From assembly GCF_031457495.1 (NCBI RefSeq), contig NZ_JAVDWM010000001.1, positions 186,001 to 250,000 on the forward strand: a stretch of DNA of 64,000 bases, in the 5' to 3' direction. The stretch's first letter is position 1; each line of letters begins with the position of its first letter. The position numbers and the translations under genes were made by a program. This DNA is from Sphingopyxis sp. BE259. Lineage in GTDB: Bacteria > Pseudomonadota > Alphaproteobacteria > Sphingomonadales > Sphingomonadaceae. This document shows, one piece after another, positions 18,332 to 28,564 of this stretch. The notes under the pieces were generated by a model. That model was not told the origin of the DNA and made no database searches. It saw only the letters and a list, made by a program, of their open reading frames with translations.

Positions 18332-19537
18332 ATGGCCCTCGCCGATCCGCAGCGCATCGAGGCGCTCGACCCGCTCGATCCCCTCCAGCTCGACGCCGAA
18401 CTGAGCGAAGAGGAGCGGATGGTGCGCGATACGGCGCGCGCTTATGCAGAGGGCGAATTGCTGCCGCGCGTCACCTCGGCGTTTCTCGACGAGCGGTTCG
18501 ACCGCGAGATCATGTCCGAAATGGGCGCGCTCGGCCTGCTCGGCGCGACGATCGACCCCGAATATGGCGGCGCCGGGCTGAGCTATGTCAGCTACGGCCT
18601 GATCGCGCGCGAGGTCGAGCGGATCGATTCAGGCTATCGCTCGGCCTGTTCGGTGCAGAGCAGCCTCGTGATCCACCCGATCAACGCCTATGGCAGCGAG
18701 GAGCAGAAGCGGAAATATCTGCCCGGACTGACTTCGGGCGAACTCGTCGGCTGTTTCGGCCTCACCGAGCCCGACGCGGGCAGCGACCCCGGCGGCATGC
18801 GCACCCGCGCCGAAAAGATCGCGGGCGGCTACCGCCTCAAGGGCGCCAAGATGTGGATCACCAATTCGCCGATCGCCGACGTGTTCGTCGTGTGGGCGAA
18901 GTCGGAGGCGCATGACGGCGCGATCCGTGGCTTTGTGCTCGAAAAGGGGATGAAAGGCCTGTCGGCGCCGAAGATCGAGGGCAAGGTCAGCCTGCGCGCG
19001 TCGGTAACCGGCGAGATCGTCATGGATTCGGTCGAGGTCGGCGAGGACGCACTGCTGCCGCATGTGTCGGGGCTGAAAGGCCCGTTCGGTTGCCTCAACC
19101 GCGCGCGCTACGGCATCGGCTGGGGCGCGATGGGCGCGGCGGAGTTCTGTTACGAAGCGGCGCGCAATTACACCGGCGAGCGCCAGCAGTTCGGGCGGCC
19201 GCTCGCCGCGAACCAGATCGTCCAGCTGAAGCTCGCCAACATGCTCACCGAAATCACGCTGGGGCTGCACGCGGCGCTGCGCGTCGGGCGGTTGATCGAT
19301 GACGGTCGGCTGATTCCCGACGCGGTCAGCCTGCTCAAGCGCAACAATTGCGGCAAGGCGCTCGATATTGCCCGCGTTGCGCGCGACATGCACGGCGGCA
19401 ACGGCATTTCAGCCGACTATCATGTGATCCGTCACGCGGTGAATTTGGAAACCGTGAACACCTATGAAGGCACCCATGACGTTCATGCGCTGATTCTGGG
19501 CCGCGCAATCACCGGTATTTCGGCCTTTGGCGGCTAG
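18332..19537 (+). CDS. gcdH: Glutaryl-CoA dehydrogenase
   Basis: 401 residues, full-length acyl-CoA dehydrogenase. It oxidatively decarboxylates glutaryl-CoA to crotonyl-CoA, in lysine/tryptophan or dicarboxylate breakdown. Support: [15 protein letters not shown] substrate/flavin loop, [18 protein letters not shown], and C-terminal [20 protein letters not shown], which is diagnostic of GcdH with the catalytic Glu at about 379. The stop overlaps by 11 bases with the CoA-transferase gene, which supports a glutarate pathway. No regulator of this pair is adjacent. Confidence 0.93.
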   Translation: MALADPQRIEALDPLDPLQLDAELSEEERMVRDTARAYAEGELLPRVTSAFLDERFDREIMSEMGALGLLGATIDPEYGGAGLSYVSYGLIAREVERIDSGYRSACSVQSSLVIHPINAYGSEEQKRKYLPGLTSGELVGCFGLTEPDAGSDPGGMRTRAEKIAGGYRLKGAKMWITNSPIADVFVVWAKSEAHDGAIRGFVLEKGMKGLSAPKIEGKVSLRASVTGEIVMDSVEVGEDALLPHVSGLKGPFGCLNRARYGIGWGAMGAAEFCYEAARNYTGERQQFGRPLAANQIVQLKLANMLTEITLGLHAALRVGRLIDDGRLIPDAVSLLKRNNCGKALDIARVARDMHGGNGISADYHVIRHAVNLETVNTYEGTHDVHALILGRAITGISAFGG

Positions 19538-20660
19538 CGCGGCGAAGCCGCTGGCAGGGATCCGCGTTGTCGAACTGGCGCGGGTGCTGGCCGGGCCGTG
19601 GTGTGGGCAATTGCTCGCCGACCTAGGCGCCGAGGTGGTCAAGGTCGAACGGCCGGGTGTCGGCGACGATACGCGCGGCTGGGGGCCTCCCTTCGTCACT
19701 GGCGCCGATGGCGAAAATCTGGGCGCGGCCTATTATCACAGCACCAATCGCGGCAAGGCGGGGGTCGCGATCGATATTGCCACCAGCGAAGGGCAGGCGG
19801 CGGTTCGCGATCTGATCGCGGGCGCCGATGTGGTTATCGAAAATTACAAGGTCGGCGGGCTGACCAAATATGGCCTCGATCCCGCAACGCTGATCGCCGA
19901 TTTCCCGCGGCTGATCGTTTGTTCGATCACCGGCTTCGGCCAGACCGGCCCTTATGCGCACCGCGCCGGCTATGATTTCATCATCCAGGCGATGGGCGGC
20001 GCGATGTCGCTGACCGGCGAGCCCGACGGCGCGCCGCAAAAGGCGGGGGTCGCCTATGCCGACATCTTTACGGGCATGTATTCGACCGTCGCAATTCTCG
20101 CGGCGTTGCGGCGGCGTGACGCCACGGATGTCGGCGCGCATATCGACATGGCGCTGCTCGATTGTCAGGTCGGAGTGCTCGCCAATCAGGCGGCCAATTA
20201 TCTCGCGAGCGGCGCCTCGCCCCGCCGGATGGGCAATGGCCACGCCAATGTCGTCCCCTATCAGGCGTTTGCGACCGCCGACGGCCAGCTGGTGATCGCG
20301 GTGGGCAATGACGGGCAATTTCGTAAATTATGTATGATTTTGGGCGAGCCGGGCTGGGCCGACGATGTCTGCTTTGCGACCAACGCGGCGCGGCTGGCGA
20401 ACCGGGCGGCGCTGATCCCGCTGCTGGCGGCAAAAATCGCAGGCTGGGACGCGCAGCCGCTGGCCTTGGCGCTGGAAGCCGAGGGTGTTCCCGCGGGGCC
20501 AATCAACGATGTGGCGGCGGTGTTCGCCGACCCGCAGGTGCAGGCGCGCGGGATGCGGTTTCGCCCCGAGGGCGCGTTCGTCGATGGGCTGGCAAGCCCG
20601 ATCGTGATCGACGGCGAACGGATGGTCGCGGCGGGTGGAGCACCGGTGCTCGTGAAATGA
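19527..20660 (+). CDS. CaiB/BaiF-family CoA-transferase, likely succinyl-CoA:glutarate CoA-transferase
   Basis: 377 residues. Family III CoA-transferase: N-terminal [23 protein letters not shown], and catalytic Asp at about 179 in AYADIFTGM. It moves CoA between carboxylic acids. Its tight linkage to gcdH (start inside the gcdH end) suggests it activates glutarate with succinyl-CoA, as for the mammalian SUGCT and bacterial equivalents. The start is TTG at 19527 with no strong ribosome site, consistent with coupling to gcdH translation. It converges on a TonB-receptor gene across an inverted repeat. Confidence 0.85.
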   Translation: MAASAAKPLAGIRVVELARVLAGPWCGQLLADLGAEVVKVERPGVGDDTRGWGPPFVTGADGENLGAAYYHSTNRGKAGVAIDIATSEGQAAVRDLIAGADVVIENYKVGGLTKYGLDPATLIADFPRLIVCSITGFGQTGPYAHRAGYDFIIQAMGGAMSLTGEPDGAPQKAGVAYADIFTGMYSTVAILAALRRRDATDVGAHIDMALLDCQVGVLANQAANYLASGASPRRMGNGHANVVPYQAFATADGQLVIAVGNDGQFRKLCMILGEPGWADDVCFATNAARLANRAALIPLLAAKIAGWDAQPLALALEAEGVPAGPINDVAAVFADPQVQARGMRFRPEGAFVDGLASPIVIDGERMVAAGGAPVLVK

Positions 20661-20678
20661 CAAAAAATCCGTTTGCAT

Positions 20679-20737
20679 CGAGCGAAGTCGAGATGCCGTG
20701 AGGCCATTCACCCCGATGGGTGCCTCGACTTCGCTCG
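20679..20737. repeat. CGAGCGAAGTCGAG inverted repeat, convergent junction
   Basis: Perfect 14-base arms at 20679-20692 and 20724-20737 separated by 31 bases, between convergent genes. It belongs by vocabulary to the same family of interspersed palindromes as the copies at 7971, 11882 and 54079, with a different core. Confidence 0.6.
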
Positions 20738-20764
20738 ACACGAACGGAGAGAGGAAGGCGCAGC

Positions 20765-23119
20765 CTAGAACTTCACCGTGCCGGTCACGAAAATCTGGCG
20801 CGGGTTGCCGTAGAAGGCGGTCAGCGTGCCTTCGGTGCCCAATGCCGAGGTTGGCAGGCCGTTCGCGCCGAGGATCGGCGCGCCGGTCGTCGGGTTGACG
20901 TTGATGAAAGTATAGCCCGACGTCTTATATTCCTTGTCGGTCAGATTCTTGCCGAACAGGCCGATGCTCCAGCGATCGTCGGGCGCGGTGTAGACGATGC
21001 TGGCGTCGAGCATCGCAAAGCCCTTTTGATCGATGTAGGGATTCGGGATTTCGAACTGATAGGTCTTGCTGCGGTACGACAGCGTCGTGCCGAAGTTCAA
21101 ATCGCCGTCGCCGATCGGGGTTGCGTATGCCAAGGTGCCGCTGGCGGTCCATTTGGGCGTATTCTGGACTTCGCGGAAATCGGACACGTCGGTCGGACGG
21201 CCGCCGATGTTCGACACATATTCCTTATAGTCGGCGTCGATATAGCCCAGCGCGGTCGACAGGGTCAGCCGGTCGCCTGCCGCGGCCAGATCCTCGCCCA
21301 GCCGCACGCGGCCTTCGAATTCGATGCCCTTGAAGGTCGCCTTGCCGGCGTTCGACACGATACCGCAAAAGCTGGGCAGGCCGCTGACGGTGCAGGCGAC
21401 CGAGCCCGGAATCTGGACATCGGTGTAATCAGCGTAGAAGCCGGCGATCGCGACGTTGACTGCGCCGTCCATCAGGCTGCCCTTGTAGCCGACTTCATAG
21501 CTTTCGACCTGCTCGGGACGGAAGCTCAGGAAAGCGGCGATCTCGGCGTCGCTGCGGGTGCCGTTGCCGTCGGTGTCGGGCGCGTTGACGCCGACCCCGC
21601 GCGGATCGAAGCCGCCGCCCTTGAAGCCCTGCGAATAGCTGGCGTAAAGTGTGTGGTCGGGGGTCGGTTTGAACGACAGCGAGGCGCGCGGGGTGAATTT
21701 GTTGAAGCTGCGCTTGCCGTCGAAATCGGTGCCCGGGGCGCCGAACGCGACGCCGGCGCCACCAAACACGGGCGAGCCACCGCCGAGGTAGTTCTGGCGC
21801 AGGATCGACGCTTCGCGCTTGTCCCAAGTGTAACGGCCGCCGACCGACAGGCTGAGCTGCTCGGTGAAATCGAAGGTCGCGTCGCCGAACACCGCAAAGG
21901 TGGTGGTGTCGACATCGGCTTCGGTAAAGGCGGTCAACCCGGCGAGGGTGTTGAAGATGCGGACGTCGAACAGCGTGTCGGCGGTCGCATCGAGATAATA
22001 GAAGCCGAGCAGGCCTTTCAGGCGGTCGCCTTCATAGAGCAGCTGGAATTCCTGGCTGATCTGTTCGTTGAAATAGAATCCGGGGACATCGACATCGACC
22101 GCGGGCAGCGCGTCGAAATCGATCGGGGTCGCCGACGAGTCCTTGCGCCAGGCGCTGATCGACCGGAGGGTCAGTGTGTCGGTCAGCTCGGCGGTGACGT
22201 TCATCGCCAGACCATAGGATTCGATCTCTTGCTTGGGATCATTGAGGCCGCCGCGGCTGTCGAACACATTGCCCAGCACCGGCGCGTTGGTGCGCAGCGA
22301 CGGGATCAGGCGGTGGCCGCCGCGCGGGGCGCTCTTGTCCTTGGTATAGTCGCCCGAAATGCGGATCAGCACCGGCTCGCCATAGCCGCCGAGTTCGACG
22401 GTGCCGCGGCCGGCCCAGACGTCCTTGTTGTAGTTTTCGAGGCCGGTGGTCAGATTGTCGCCAAACCCGCCGCGCGACAGCCGCGCGATCGAACCGCCGA
22501 CGCGAACGATGTCGCCGATCGGCGCGCTGGCGGTGACGACGAGGTCGGCCTGGTCATAGGTGCCGAGCGTGCCCTTGATCTTGAGCGAAAATTCTTCGGG
22601 CAGCTGCTTGGTCACATATTTGACCGCGCCGCCGATGGTGTTGCGGCCATAGAGCGTGCCTTGCGGTCCGCGCAGGATTTCGATGCGTTCGACGTCATAG
22701 ATGTCGAGCACCGCAGCCTGCGGACGGTTGAGATAGACGTCGTCGAGATAAAGGCCGACCCCTTGTTCGAATCCCGACACCGGATCCTGCTGGCCGACGC
22801 CGCGGATGAAGGCGCTGAGCGTCGAATTGGTGCCGCGCGATACTTCGAGCGTGGTGTTCGGGGTGGTCTGGCCGACGTCGGTGATGTCGATCGCGCCGGC
22901 CTTGGCGAGCGCTTCGCCCGAGTAAGCGGTGATCGCGACGGGGACGTCGATCAGGCGTTCGTCGCGGCGGCGGGCGGTGACGATGATTTCGTCGTCGGAG
23001 GTCGCGGTTGCTTCGGGAGCATTGGCTTCTTGCGCGAAGGCGGCGGGGGCAAAGGCGAGCATGGACAGCGCGCTCGAAGCGAGGATGGCGCGGCGCAGCG
23101 GACGAGCGAATGGACGCAT
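20765..23119 (-). CDS. TonB-dependent outer-membrane receptor
   Basis: 784 residues. Signal peptide to about the AFAQ cleavage site near residue 31, TonB box D-E-I-I-V-T-A, plug domain with YLDDVYLNRPQAAVLDIYDV leading to ERIEILRGPQGTLYGRNTIGG, then a long beta-barrel ending in a C-terminal Phe (GTVKF). It imports a large ligand across the outer membrane with TonB energy. This type is typical of sphingomonad receptors with no known siderophore ligand. Start at 23119 with GGGAGAG upstream; an in-frame ATG further upstream would precede the signal peptide. Divergent from a TetR regulator over a perfect operator-like palindrome. Confidence 0.93.
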   Translation of the reverse strand: MRPFARPLRRAILASSALSMLAFAPAAFAQEANAPEATATSDDEIIVTARRRDERLIDVPVAITAYSGEALAKAGAIDITDVGQTTPNTTLEVSRGTNSTLSAFIRGVGQQDPVSGFEQGVGLYLDDVYLNRPQAAVLDIYDVERIEILRGPQGTLYGRNTIGGAVKYVTKQLPEEFSLKIKGTLGTYDQADLVVTASAPIGDIVRVGGSIARLSRGGFGDNLTTGLENYNKDVWAGRGTVELGGYGEPVLIRISGDYTKDKSAPRGGHRLIPSLRTNAPVLGNVFDSRGGLNDPKQEIESYGLAMNVTAELTDTLTLRSISAWRKDSSATPIDFDALPAVDVDVPGFYFNEQISQEFQLLYEGDRLKGLLGFYYLDATADTLFDVRIFNTLAGLTAFTEADVDTTTFAVFGDATFDFTEQLSLSVGGRYTWDKREASILRQNYLGGGSPVFGGAGVAFGAPGTDFDGKRSFNKFTPRASLSFKPTPDHTLYASYSQGFKGGGFDPRGVGVNAPDTDGNGTRSDAEIAAFLSFRPEQVESYEVGYKGSLMDGAVNVAIAGFYADYTDVQIPGSVACTVSGLPSFCGIVSNAGKATFKGIEFEGRVRLGEDLAAAGDRLTLSTALGYIDADYKEYVSNIGGRPTDVSDFREVQNTPKWTASGTLAYATPIGDGDLNFGTTLSYRSKTYQFEIPNPYIDQKGFAMLDASIVYTAPDDRWSIGLFGKNLTDKEYKTSGYTFINVNPTTGAPILGANGLPTSALGTEGTLTAFYGNPRQIFVTGTVKF

Positions 23120-23202
23120 GAAGGACTCTCCCAGGTAAGGGGCGGCCCGGGGCCACCCTTTTCGTTTTTCTTGGGCTCGGTGCTTGCCAAGCCGCGACGC
23201 AC

Positions 23203-23231
23203 CCAATAATGAAACATGAACCAAGTTTCAA
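23203..23231 (-). promoter_or_regulatory. Candidate promoter of the TonB receptor gene
   Basis: Reading the minus strand, TTGAAA (23231-23226) and TATTGG (23208-23203) are separated by 17 bases. The -35 match is good and the -10 weak (three of six). The -35 lies inside the palindrome at 23221-23236, so a repressor bound there would block it. Confidence 0.3.
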
Positions 23232-23236
23232 CTTGG
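23221..23236. promoter_or_regulatory. Perfect palindrome, candidate TetR operator
   Basis: CCAAGTTTCAACTTGG has perfect 7-base arms with a two-base centre, and lies in the gap between the TonB receptor (starts 23119, minus) and the TetR gene (starts 23324, plus). Size and placement fit a TetR-family dimer site controlling both genes. Confidence 0.55.
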
Positions 23237-23323
23237 AATATGACTTCGTCGTTTTTTGCTTGCTAGTGGTGCGAAAAAGCCACGATGCAGCGAGAGCGGG
23301 TGGAGGGGAGACGGAAAACAGCC

Positions 23324-23959
23324 ATGGACGAGCCGCACGACGCAGCAACCGACAACGCGGGCGAAGCGCGCGACAAGACACCGCGCACCGATCGCGGACG
23401 CCGCACGCTGCGCAAATTGCTCGACGCGGCGGCGATCGAATTTGGCGAGCGCGGCTTTCACGAGGCGTCGATCAGCGGCATCACCCGCCGCGCGGGGACC
23501 GCGCTCGGCAGCTTTTATACTTATTTCGATTCGAAGGACGAGATCTTCCAGGCGCTGGTCCGCTACATGAGCGAACAATTGCGCGACCATGTCACCCCGC
23601 TCGTCCAGGCCGCGCCCGACGAAATCAGTGCCGAACGGATCGGGCTCGAATCCTTTCTCGGCTTTGTGCGCGAGCATAAGGAAATCTATCGGATCATCGA
23701 TGAGGCCGAGTTTGTCGACTACGCCAGCTATCGCCGCCATTATGAAACCACGGTCGCGCGCGTGCAGCAGCGGCTGGAGGCGGGCGCGTCGCGCGGCGAG
23801 ATTCGCGCCGATGTCGGTGAGATTCACGCCTGGGCGATTGGCGGGATGAACGTGTTTCTGGGGATGCGCTACGGCTTGTGGGACGAGGATGCCGATATTT
23901 CGGAGATCGCGCGGATCGCGAATGATTTTGTCGCCAACGGGTTGATGAAGCGCGATTGA
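23324..23959 (+). CDS. TetR/AcrR-family transcriptional regulator
   Basis: 211 residues. After a charged ~25-residue N-terminal tail comes the TetR DNA-binding domain, with the helix-turn-helix SISGITRRAGTALGSFYTYF (residues ~50-69) and FDSKDEIF. The C-terminal ligand domain is unclassified. Start chosen at 23324; an ATG at 23285 lacks a ribosome site, though the one before 23324 is also at unusual distance (GGAGGGG 14-17 bases away). Divergent arrangement and the shared palindrome suggest it represses the TonB receptor gene and itself in response to the imported compound. Confidence 0.88.
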   Translation: MDEPHDAATDNAGEARDKTPRTDRGRRTLRKLLDAAAIEFGERGFHEASISGITRRAGTALGSFYTYFDSKDEIFQALVRYMSEQLRDHVTPLVQAAPDEISAERIGLESFLGFVREHKEIYRIIDEAEFVDYASYRRHYETTVARVQQRLEAGASRGEIRADVGEIHAWAIGGMNVFLGMRYGLWDEDADISEIARIANDFVANGLMKRD

Positions 23960-23991
23960 ATCGTCGTCCCTGCCTGCGCGGGGCCGACGGA

Positions 23992-24588
23992 CTATCGCGA
24001 AATCAGAAAAATCGCATGTTCGGCGCGCCATGTCGCCGCGGCGGCGCTCGTCGGCTTGTCGCCCGACAGATACCAGGCCGCATCGACCCCGATCCCCTTG
24101 GAGCGCAGCAGGTCGCGAAAATCGGCGACGGTAACATGATGGATATTGGGAGTTTCGTACCAAGCCACCGGCAGCAGGCGGGTCACCGGCATCCGCCCGC
24201 CCCAGAGCAGGTCAAGCCGGACGCGCCAATGCGCGAAATTGGGAAAACTGACAAACGCGCGCGGCGCAATGCGGAGCAGCTGGTCGATGATGCGGTCGGG
24301 CCGGTGCGAGGTTTGCAGCGTCTGCGACAAGATGGCAATGTCGAAGCTGTCGTCGGGATAATCGGCAAGGTCGCGATCGGCGTCGCCCTGCACCACCGCG
24401 AGGCCTAATTCCATCGCCGCCGCGACATTGGCGGGGTCGATCTCCAACCCGCGAACATCCGTTGCCTTGGTGTCGCGCAGCGCCGCCATCAGCGTGCCGT
24501 CGCCGCAGCCGACATCGAGCACGCGCGCGCCGGTCGGCACCTGCGCCGCAATCAGGGCGAGGTCGGGACGCAGGATCGGCGCGCTCAT
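23992..24588 (-). CDS. metW: MetW methyltransferase-like protein
   Basis: 198 residues with an N-terminal SAM-binding loop [15 protein letters not shown] and later [22 protein letters not shown], all conserved in MetW. MetW partners MetX in homoserine acylation in many Proteobacteria; its precise catalytic role is not settled. Start at 24588 inside the metX stop (ATGA), giving a metX-metW operon. It faces tetR from the opposite strand with a 33-base gap. Confidence 0.93.
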   Translation of the reverse strand: MSAPILRPDLALIAAQVPTGARVLDVGCGDGTLMAALRDTKATDVRGLEIDPANVAAAMELGLAVVQGDADRDLADYPDDSFDIAILSQTLQTSHRPDRIIDQLLRIAPRAFVSFPNFAHWRVRLDLLWGGRMPVTRLLPVAWYETPNIHHVTVADFRDLLRSKGIGVDAAWYLSGDKPTSAAAATWRAEHAIFLISR

Positions 24589-25703
24589 AGCCCGGCCTCG
24601 ATAAAGCCCGCCATCAACCGCCACATCTCGGGCGAATCGAGCAGGAACGCGTCGTGGCCGAACGGGCTCGACAGCTCGACAAAGCTCGCCTGCGCCCCGG
24701 CGCCGTGCAGCGCCTGCACGATGCGCCGCGATTCGGCGGTCGGATAGAGCCAGTCCGAATCGAAACTGACGAGGCCGAAGCGCACCGGCGAATGGCGGAA
24801 AGCGTCGGCAAGGCGGCCGCCATGCGGATCGGCAAGGTCGAAATAGTCCATCGCGCGGGTGATATAGAGATAGGAATTGGCGTCGAAGCGATCGACGAAA
24901 CTGATCCCCTGATGGCGCAAATAGGATTCGATCTGGAAATCGGCGTCGAAACCAAAGGTCTTGGCCTCACGGTCCTGAAGCTGGCGGCCGAACTTCTCGG
25001 TCAGTCCGGCTTCGGACAAATAGGTGATATGTGCCGCCATGCGGGCGACCGACAGCCCTTTCACCGGCAACCGTCCGCTCGCATAATAATCGCCGCCCTG
25101 CCAGTCGGGGTCGGCCATGATCGCCTGCCGCCCGACTTCGTGGAACGCGATATTCTGCGCTGAATGGCGCGCCGCCGAGGCGATGATGAGGGCGCGTTCG
25201 ACGCGGCTGGGATAATGGGCGGCCCAGGCGAGTGCCTGCATCCCGCCCATCGATCCGCCGATGACGGCATGAAGTCGCTCGATACCGAGCTGGTCGAGCA
25301 GCATCGCCTGTGCGCGCACCATGTCGCCGATCGTCACCACCGGGAACGCCATGGCAAAGGGCTTGCCGGTGGCGGGATCGATGCTGGCGGGGCCGCTCGA
25401 CCCCAGACAGCTGCCGATCACATTGACGCAGATGACGTGATAGCGATCGGTGTCGATCACCCCGCCGGGCCGCACGACCTGACTCCACCAGCCAGGCTTG
25501 CCGGTGACCGGATGGGTCGAGGCGACATATTGGTCCATTGTCAGCGCGTGACAGATCAGGATGACATTGCTGCGCGCCGCGTTGAGCGGACCATAGGCTT
25601 CGAACGCGATCGTTGGCCGCGCCAGCACGGCGCCGCTGTCGAGCGCCAGCGGCCGGGTCAGTTCGATCTGGTTGTGTTGGACGGGTTGCAAGCGGGTTGC
25701 CAT
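24585..25703 (-). CDS. metX: Homoserine O-acyltransferase MetX
   Basis: 372 residues, alpha/beta-hydrolase fold. Nucleophile Ser in GGSMGG, catalytic Asp in FDSDWLYP and His in GHDAFL are present. It acylates homoserine as the first step of methionine synthesis. Whether the donor is acetyl-CoA or succinyl-CoA is not decided; proteobacterial MetX proteins paired with MetW have often been found to use succinyl-CoA. Divergent from hisC across 78 bases. I looked for a SAM-II riboswitch upstream and found none. Confidence 0.93.
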   Translation of the reverse strand: MATRLQPVQHNQIELTRPLALDSGAVLARPTIAFEAYGPLNAARSNVILICHALTMDQYVASTHPVTGKPGWWSQVVRPGGVIDTDRYHVICVNVIGSCLGSSGPASIDPATGKPFAMAFPVVTIGDMVRAQAMLLDQLGIERLHAVIGGSMGGMQALAWAAHYPSRVERALIIASAARHSAQNIAFHEVGRQAIMADPDWQGGDYYASGRLPVKGLSVARMAAHITYLSEAGLTEKFGRQLQDREAKTFGFDADFQIESYLRHQGISFVDRFDANSYLYITRAMDYFDLADPHGGRLADAFRHSPVRFGLVSFDSDWLYPTAESRRIVQALHGAGAQASFVELSSPFGHDAFLLDSPEMWRLMAGFIEAGL

Positions 25704-25781
25704 GATGCGGCGGGGCTAAGCGGGTGCGCGAAGCCTGTCAACGTGCTGGACTCGGGCTATCGAAGCGTTAAACGCCGCGGC

Positions 25782-26897
25782 ATGACCGATACGACGCAAA
25801 CGCTCAGCCCGAAGCCGTGGATCAGCGGCATCGCCCCCTATGTCCCCGGCAAGTCGGCGGGTGCCGACGGCCGCCCGCTGATCAAGCTGAGCGCCAATGA
25901 AAACCCGCTCGGCACGGGGGAAAAGGCGCGCGTGGCGTTCGCGGCGGTGCAGGCGGCGCCCGATGCGCTGTCGCGCTATCCCGATCCGGGTTCGGCCGAG
26001 TTGCGCGCAGCGATCGCGGCGAAGTTCGGGCTCGATCCGGCGCGGATCATCTGCGGCAACGGGTCGGACGAGCTGCTGCATTTGGCGGCGGGCACCTATG
26101 CCGGGGTCGGCGACGAGATCTTGTACGTGCGTTATGGCTTTGCGGTGTACGAGATCGCGGCGCGGCGTGTCGGCGCGGTGCCGGTCGAGGCCGATGACCG
26201 GGACTATGCCACCGACGTTGACGCGTTGCTCGCCGCGGTGACCGAAAAGACGCGCGTCGTCTATCTGGCCAATCCGAACAATCCGACCGGGACACTGGCG
26301 TCGAAGGACGAAGTTGCGCGGCTCTATGCGGGGCTGCCCAAGGATGTGCTGTTCGTGATCGATCAGGCCTATTCCGAATATCTGTCCGATGCCGAGGATG
26401 ATGGCGGGCTCGATCTGGCGAAGACGCAGCCGAATGTGTTCATCACCCGCACCTTTTCGAAGATTCACGGGCTCGCCGCCGAACGGATCGGCTGGGGCTA
26501 TGCCTGTGCCGAGGTGATTTCGGCGCTGCACCGCATCCGCCTGCCGTTCAACGTCACCCGCGCGGGGCAGGCGGCAGCGATCGCGGCGATCGGCGATGAA
26601 GCGTTCATCACCGCCAGCCGCGAGCATAATGCCAAGTGGCGCGCCTGGCTGGCGCAGGAGATCGAAGGCCTGGGCAATCACGGGCTGCGCATCGTGCCGT
26701 CGGCGTGCAATTTCCTGCTCGTGTTGTTCGAGGGCGATGTGAGCGCCGAGACGGTGTACAATCGGCTGATGGAGGCAGGCTATATCGTGCGCTGGCTGCC
26801 GGGGCAGGGCTTGCCCGGTGCGCTGCGGATGACGATCGGTACCGAGGCCGAGACGCGCGGGCTGGCGGCGGCGATCCGCGCGGCACTGAACGGCTGA
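25782..26897 (+). CDS. hisC: Histidinol-phosphate aminotransferase family (HisC)
   Basis: 371 residues, class II PLP aminotransferase. Motifs: [12 protein letters not shown] near the N-terminus, [17 protein letters not shown], and PLP-Lys in [13 protein letters not shown]. HisC enzymes transfer nitrogen to imidazole-acetol phosphate, and many also use aromatic keto acids. Direct linkage to the prephenate-dehydrogenase gene, two bases after the stop, suggests use in tyrosine/phenylalanine synthesis as well. In-frame codons upstream of 25782 belong to another gene's region; ATG 25782 gives the standard N-terminus. Confidence 0.9.
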   Translation: MTDTTQTLSPKPWISGIAPYVPGKSAGADGRPLIKLSANENPLGTGEKARVAFAAVQAAPDALSRYPDPGSAELRAAIAAKFGLDPARIICGNGSDELLHLAAGTYAGVGDEILYVRYGFAVYEIAARRVGAVPVEADDRDYATDVDALLAAVTEKTRVVYLANPNNPTGTLASKDEVARLYAGLPKDVLFVIDQAYSEYLSDAEDDGGLDLAKTQPNVFITRTFSKIHGLAAERIGWGYACAEVISALHRIRLPFNVTRAGQAAAIAAIGDEAFITASREHNAKWRAWLAQEIEGLGNHGLRIVPSACNFLLVLFEGDVSAETVYNRLMEAGYIVRWLPGQGLPGALRMTIGTEAETRGLAAAIRAALNG

Positions 26898-26899
26898 TC

Positions 26900-27808
26900 G
26901 TGTCGCGGCGCGTCGAACGGCTGGCGATCATTGGCCTTGGCCTGATCGGATCGTCGATTGCGCGCGCGGTCAAGGACAAGCTGCCCGATGTGATGGTCAC
27001 CGGCCATGACGCCAGCGCCGACGTGCGCGACGTCGCCCGGACACTGAGGTTGTGCGACGCAGTCGCTGATCGCGCTGATGCCGCGGTGGCCGATGCCGAT
27101 CTGGTCATTTTGGCGGTGCCGGTCGGCGGCATGGCCGCTGCGGCGTCGGCGATGGCGCCGGGCCTCGCGCTGGAAACGATCATCTCCGACGTCGGGTCGT
27201 CAAAGGCGAGCGTCGCCGAGGCACTGGCGCAGGTGCTGCCCGGCCATATCGTCATCCCCGCGCACCCGGTGGCGGGGACCGAGAACAGCGGGCCGCAAGC
27301 CGGCTTTGCCAGCCTTTTCGACGGGCGCTGGTGCATCGTTACCCCCGATGCCGCCGCGCCCGCAGACGCGGTCGCCGCACTTACCGACTTCTGGGAAGCG
27401 CTGGGCGCCAAGGTCGACGTCATGGACGCCGCGCATCACGATATGGTGCTGGCGGTAACCAGCCATCTTCCGCACCTGATCGCCTACACCATCGTCGGCA
27501 CCGCGAGCGAGCTGGAAGAGGTCACCGAGAGCGAGGTGATCAAATATTCGGCGGGCGGTTTTCGCGATTTCACCCGCATCGCCGCGAGCGACCCGGTGAT
27601 GTGGCGCGACGTGTTCCTGGCCAACAAGGATGCGGTGCTCGCGACCTTGCAACGGTTCAACGAGGATCTGACCGTGCTTCAGCAGGCAATCCGCCGCGGC
27701 GATGCCGACAAGCTGGAGGACTGGTTCACGCGGACGCGGGCGATCCGCCGGTCGATCATCGCCGAAGGACAGGATGATGCGGCGCCCGATTTCGGGCGGA
27801 AACATTAG
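26900..27808 (+). CDS. tyrA: Prephenate/arogenate dehydrogenase (TyrA family)
   Basis: 302 residues. N-terminal Rossmann loop IIGLGLIGSS, conserved HPVAGTENSGPQ, and the helical C-terminal domain with SHLPHLIAY. It makes 4-hydroxyphenylpyruvate or tyrosine from prephenate/arogenate. The best start is GTG at 26900, two bases after the hisC stop, with the dinucleotide loop at the expected distance from the start. No ACT domain is present. A GC-rich hairpin follows the stop and separates it from convergent plsC. Confidence 0.9.
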   Translation: MSRRVERLAIIGLGLIGSSIARAVKDKLPDVMVTGHDASADVRDVARTLRLCDAVADRADAAVADADLVILAVPVGGMAAAASAMAPGLALETIISDVGSSKASVAEALAQVLPGHIVIPAHPVAGTENSGPQAGFASLFDGRWCIVTPDAAAPADAVAALTDFWEALGAKVDVMDAAHHDMVLAVTSHLPHLIAYTIVGTASELEEVTESEVIKYSAGGFRDFTRIAASDPVMWRDVFLANKDAVLATLQRFNEDLTVLQQAIRRGDADKLEDWFTRTRAIRRSIIAEGQDDAAPDFGRKH

Positions 27809-27819
27809 GAACATTCGTG

Positions 27820-27839
27820 GCCCCCGCCTTCTCGGGGGC
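27820..27839. terminator. GC-rich hairpin between convergent tyrA and plsC
   Basis: GCCCCCG (27820-27826) pairs with CGGGGGC (27833-27839) over a six-base loop. It lies in the 36-base gap between two stop codons and may end transcription from both sides; no T-tract is visible. Confidence 0.5.
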
Positions 27840-27844
27840 GACGA

Positions 27845-28564
27845 TCAACCTTCCAACAACGCCTCAGGCGGGTTCAGCGCATTGATCGCCACCCGCACCC
27901 GTTCCTCGGCCTCTTCGCGCGGCAGGCCCGCGGGGATCGTCTCGCCGATCTTGTAAGTGATCGTGCCCGGCCATTTGACCCAGCGGCGCGGGGGAAACGC
28001 CAGACCGCTGTTCACCGCGACCGGGATCACCGGCACCCCGAGCAGGCGGTACATGCCCGCGAAACCCGGGCGCAATCCAGGCGCCTGCCCGTGCGGCACC
28101 CGCGTCCCCTCGGCAAACAGCACCAAGGGACGTCCAGCCGCCAGTGCCGCCTTCGCTGCGCTGAGCATCGCCCGCATCGCCTTGCCGCCGCCGTCACGGT
28201 CAACGGGGATCAGGCCATAGAAACGCGCCGCCTGGCCCCAGACTGGGATCGAGAATAGTTCTTCTTTGGCGAACACCGCAGGATGCTTGAACAGCCCAGG
28301 CTGTTCAATCGTCTCGAACGCCGATTCATGCTTGAACACATACAGCACCGGAATATCGGGCATCTCGCCGTCGATGATGATCGTCTGGCCCAGCAGGAAA
28401 CGGCAGAACAGCCGATGCGCCTGTGCCCAGATGCGGACGAAAAAGATCGTGCCGCGATGCGAGATCGGCAGCGCGAGCACCCCGCCGATCGACGAAATGC
28501 TGCTCATCACGAAAAAGGCGATCCAGAACAGGATCGAACGGAACAGGGCGATGCTGTATCTCAC
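27845..28564 (-). CDS. plsC: Lysophospholipid acyltransferase, PlsC family
   Basis: 239 residues with an N-terminal membrane helix. Acyltransferase motifs: K-H-E-S-A-F-E (an H-x4-E form of the usual H-x4-D; the E variant also occurs in other alphaproteobacterial members) near 80, and FAEGTR in place of FPEGTR. It most likely converts lysophosphatidic to phosphatidic acid. The start is GTG at 28564, overlapping the ydcF-like stop (GTGA). It is the last gene of the ftsE-ftsX-ydcF-plsC set. Confidence 0.88.
   Translation of the reverse strand: MRYSIALFRSILFWIAFFVMSSISSIGGVLALPISHRGTIFFVRIWAQAHRLFCRFLLGQTIIIDGEMPDIPVLYVFKHESAFETIEQPGLFKHPAVFAKEELFSIPVWGQAARFYGLIPVDRDGGGKAMRAMLSAAKAALAAGRPLVLFAEGTRVPHGQAPGLRPGFAGMYRLLGVPVIPVAVNSGLAFPPRRWVKWPGTITYKIGETIPAGLPREEAEERVRVAINALNPPEALLEG

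Noticed and set aside
20720..23209. An 829-codon open frame on the plus strand opposite the TonB receptor
   Set aside because: It is a mirror of a GC-rich gene with a clear signal peptide, plug and barrel; its translation has no domain and is rich in Arg, Gly and Ala as antisense frames usually are.
25704..25781. Possible SAM-II riboswitch before metX
   Set aside because: The 78-base gap does not contain the conserved pseudoknot pattern of SAM-II, and is too short with hisC divergent.
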